Assembly: GCA_017654935.2 (NCBI GenBank) | Contig: CM065700.1 | Location: 50,715,427 to 50,779,426 of the forward strand | Length of the DNA stretch: 64,000 nt | Direction of reading: 5' to 3' | Source: Phymorhynchus buccinoides | Taxonomy: Eukaryota > Mollusca > Gastropoda > Neogastropoda > Raphitomidae | Part shown: positions 61,894-64,000 of the stretch, piece after piece | How positions within the stretch are numbered: the stretch's first letter is position 1 | Layout of the letters: each line of letters opens with the position of its first letter | Program-made: the position numbers and the translations under genes | The notes under the pieces: generated by a model | Seen by the model: the letters and a program-made list of their open reading frames with translations, nothing else | Told to the model about the DNA's origin: nothing | Databases searched by the model: none

Positions 61894-62588
61894 CTGCACA
61901 GCAATCAGTCAGTCAAGTCAATCAATCAGTCAATCTCTTATCTGTAGCTGTCCATCACAGAGACTGACTGACAAGAAACTCCTTCCTTAAAGCTAAAGCC
62001 GCCTCACACTATCCAACCTGTCAGTCAAGTCAATCAATCAGTCAATCTCTTATCTGTAGCTGTCCATCACAGAGACTGACTGACAAGAAACTCCTTCCTT
62101 AAAGCTAAAGCCGCCTCACACTATCCAACCTGTCAGTCAAGTCAATCAATCAGTCAATCTCTTATCTGTAGCTGTCCATCACAGAGACTGACTGACAAGA
62201 AACTCCTTCCTTAAAGCTAAAGCCGCCTCACACTATCCAACCTGTCAGTCAAGTCAATCAATCAGTCAATCTCTTATCTGTAGCTGTCCATCACAGAGAC
62301 TGACTGACAAGAAACTCCTTCCTTAAAGCTAAAGCCGCCTCACACTATCCAACCTGTCAGTCAAGTCAATCAATCAGTCAATCTCTTATCTGTAGCTGTC
62401 CATCACAGAGACTGACTGACAAGAAACTCCTTCCTTAAAGCTAAAGCCGCCTCACACTATCCAACCTGTCAGTCAAGTCAATCAATCAGTCAATCTCTTA
62501 TCTGTAGCTGTCCATCACAGAGACTGACTGACAAGAAACTCCTTCCTTAAAGCTAAAGCCGCCTCACACTATCCAACCTGTCAGTCAC
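61894..62588. repeat. 112-bp tandem array, 6 copies, starting at the exon w1 acceptor
   Basis: gtcaagtcaa recurs at 61912, 62024, 62136 and onward every 112 bp. The unit ends ccaacctgtcagtc; on the minus strand that is gacag|GTTGG, close to the real acceptor gtgcag|GTTGA, so the junction area is included. Units are almost identical, suggesting recent growth. Confidence 0.92.
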
Positions 62589-62865
62589 AAGAACATTGAG
62601 TTGTGAACTCCATTCAACTGGTTGTGGCCATTTTTCACATTATCAGTAAGTGAATCGGCTGTTTGCCAACACCTGCCTGAGTAAGTTGAAGGTAAATGGT
62701 GCAGTCGCCAATTCCTTCCGACACCATGGGAAGAGCCAACCAAGTTAGTCATTGGTGATTTCCACTCACCCTGTCAAACAAAAGGAACAGAGTGGGAAGG
62801 TCACAATCACATTCATTCAATTGGTCCGAACAGTCTGAGGCAGCTTTTACTTCACAGTCTTTCCT
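62589..62865. other. single-copy stretch, no exon recognised
   Basis: I looked here for the exon preceding w1 and found no peptide matching the family. Confidence 0.5.
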
Positions 62866-64000
62866 GGCTCTTTTTCATTGCTTTCTGCAAATTCCCCATC
62901 TTTTTCATTGCTTTCTGCAAATTCCCCATCTTTTTTCTGCAAATTCCCCATCTTTTGCATTGCTTTCTGCAAATTCTGCATCTTTTTCTGCAAATTCCCC
63001 ATCTTTTTCATTGCTTTCTGCAAATTCCCCATCTTTTTCATTGTTTTCTGCAAATTCTGCATCTTTTTTCTGCAAATTCCCCATCTTTTTCATTGCTTTC
63101 TGCAAATTCCCCATCTTTTTTCTGCAAATTCCCCATCTTTTTCATTGCTTTCTGCAAATTCCCCATCTTTTTCATTGCTTTCTGCAAATTCCCCATCTTT
63201 TTCCATTGCTTTCTGCAAATTCTCCATCTTTTTTCTGCAAATTCCCCATCTTTTTCATTGTTTTCTGCAAATTCCCCATCTTTTTCATTGCTTTCTGCAA
63301 ATTCCCCATCTTTTTTCTGCAAATTCCCCATCTTTTTCATTGCTTTCTGCAAATTCCCCATCTTTTTCATTGCTTTCTGCAAATTCTCCTTTTTTTTCTG
63401 CAAATTCCCCATCTTTTTCATTGTTTTCTGCAAATTCCCCATCTTTTTCATTGCTTTCTGCAAATTCCCCATCTTTTTTCTGCAAATTCCCCATCTTTTT
63501 CATTGCTTTCTGCAAATTCCCCATCTTTTTCATTGCTTTCTGCAAATTCCCCATCTTTTTCCATTGCTTTCTGCAAATTCTCCATCTTTTTTCTGCAAAT
63601 TCCCCATCTTTTTCATTGCTTTCTGCAAATTCCCCATCTTTTTCATTGCTTTCTGCAAATTCTCCATCTTTTTTCTGCAAATTCCCCATCTTTTTCATTG
63701 CTTTCTGCAAATTCCCCATCTTTTTTCTGCAAATTCCCCATCTTTTTCATTGCTTTCTGCAAAATCCCCATCTTTTTCATTGCTTTCTGCAAATTCCCCA
63801 TCTTTTTCCATTGCTTTCTGCAAATTCTCCATCTTTTTTCTGCAAATTCCCCATCTTTTTCATTGCTTTCTGCAAATTCCCCATCTTTTTCATTGCTTTC
63901 TGCAAATTCTCCATCTTTTTTCTGCAAATTCCCCATCTTTTTTATTGCTTTCTGCAAATTCCCCATCTTTTTCATTGCTTTCTGCAAATTCTCCATCTTT
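62866..64000. repeat. 21/30-bp composite array, open at the right edge
   Basis: Units of 30 bp (tttttcattgctttctgcaa plus attccccatc) and 21 bp lacking cattgcttt alternate irregularly. On the minus strand one frame reads repeated ESNEKDGEFA and another MGNLQKAMKK, because most units are multiples of 3. Single-base changes (ttccattg) shift frame, so coding is unlikely. Confidence 0.93.

Overview
This window is animal (eukaryotic) genomic DNA dominated by tandem repeats. I read about 45 separate micro-, mini- and satellite arrays, three tRNA-headed SINEs, two copies of one LINE 3' fragment, a short hAT-like element and other dispersed repeats. A marine lophotrochozoan, perhaps a gastropod mollusc, would fit the SINE/LINE style and the density of GA/CA/GT microsatellites; this is an impression, not a proof. 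Nearly all of the long open frames (up to 2841 codons) are artefacts of repeat units that lack stops.

Under the repeats lies one recognisable gene, on the minus strand, from about 61,893 down to 28,500. Eleven short exons (43-99 nt, about 809 nt in total) separated by repeat-filled introns encode the middle and C-terminal part of a PARN-family DEDDh 3'-5' exoribonuclease. It most resembles PNLDC1/Trimmer, the piRNA 3'-end trimmer. Nine of the ten exon-exon junctions join in phase, and the protein order follows the family order: PLVGHNMLMDL (exoribonuclease motif II), IFPRIYDTKH, HEAGFDAFLCG (motif III His and Asp), YCNRVNVIRG, VDIRRL and FWRHSS. The 5' exons with the first catalytic Asp and Glu should lie beyond the right edge. 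The last exon or 3' end lies to the left of 28,500 or is a short read-through tail. About 97.6% of the visible gene span is intron.

The most striking feature is that most exons touch a tandem array whose unit contains that exon's own edge and splice site. Examples are repeated exon halves with GTGAGT donors at 33.4-33.9, 44.4-44.8 and 27.95-28.5 kb, and repeated exon starts with acceptors at 42.7-43.1 and 52.5-53.1 kb. The 53-68 nt exon near 47.7 kb has a donor-side array on one side and an acceptor-side array on the other.

Layout. 1-6 kb: microsatellites, a SINE with an amplified tail, 84-, 22/32- and 62-bp arrays, and a 184-bp near-perfect palindrome. 6.2-16.4 kb: one satellite block built in an 11-bp register (66-bp units, then about 730 11-mers, then 44-bp units). 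16.4-19.9 kb: mostly single-copy DNA with microsatellites. 19.9-27.0 kb: 66-bp array and a 28/17-bp array interrupted twice by the same 5'-truncated LINE (a 2.9-kb tandem duplication). 27-62.6 kb: the gene with its repeat-filled introns, including a 5.4-kb 30/33-bp array, a 2.2-kb 21-bp array, a 3.6-kb 53-bp array and a 3.9-kb 44-bp array. 62.9-64 kb: a further array running off the edge.
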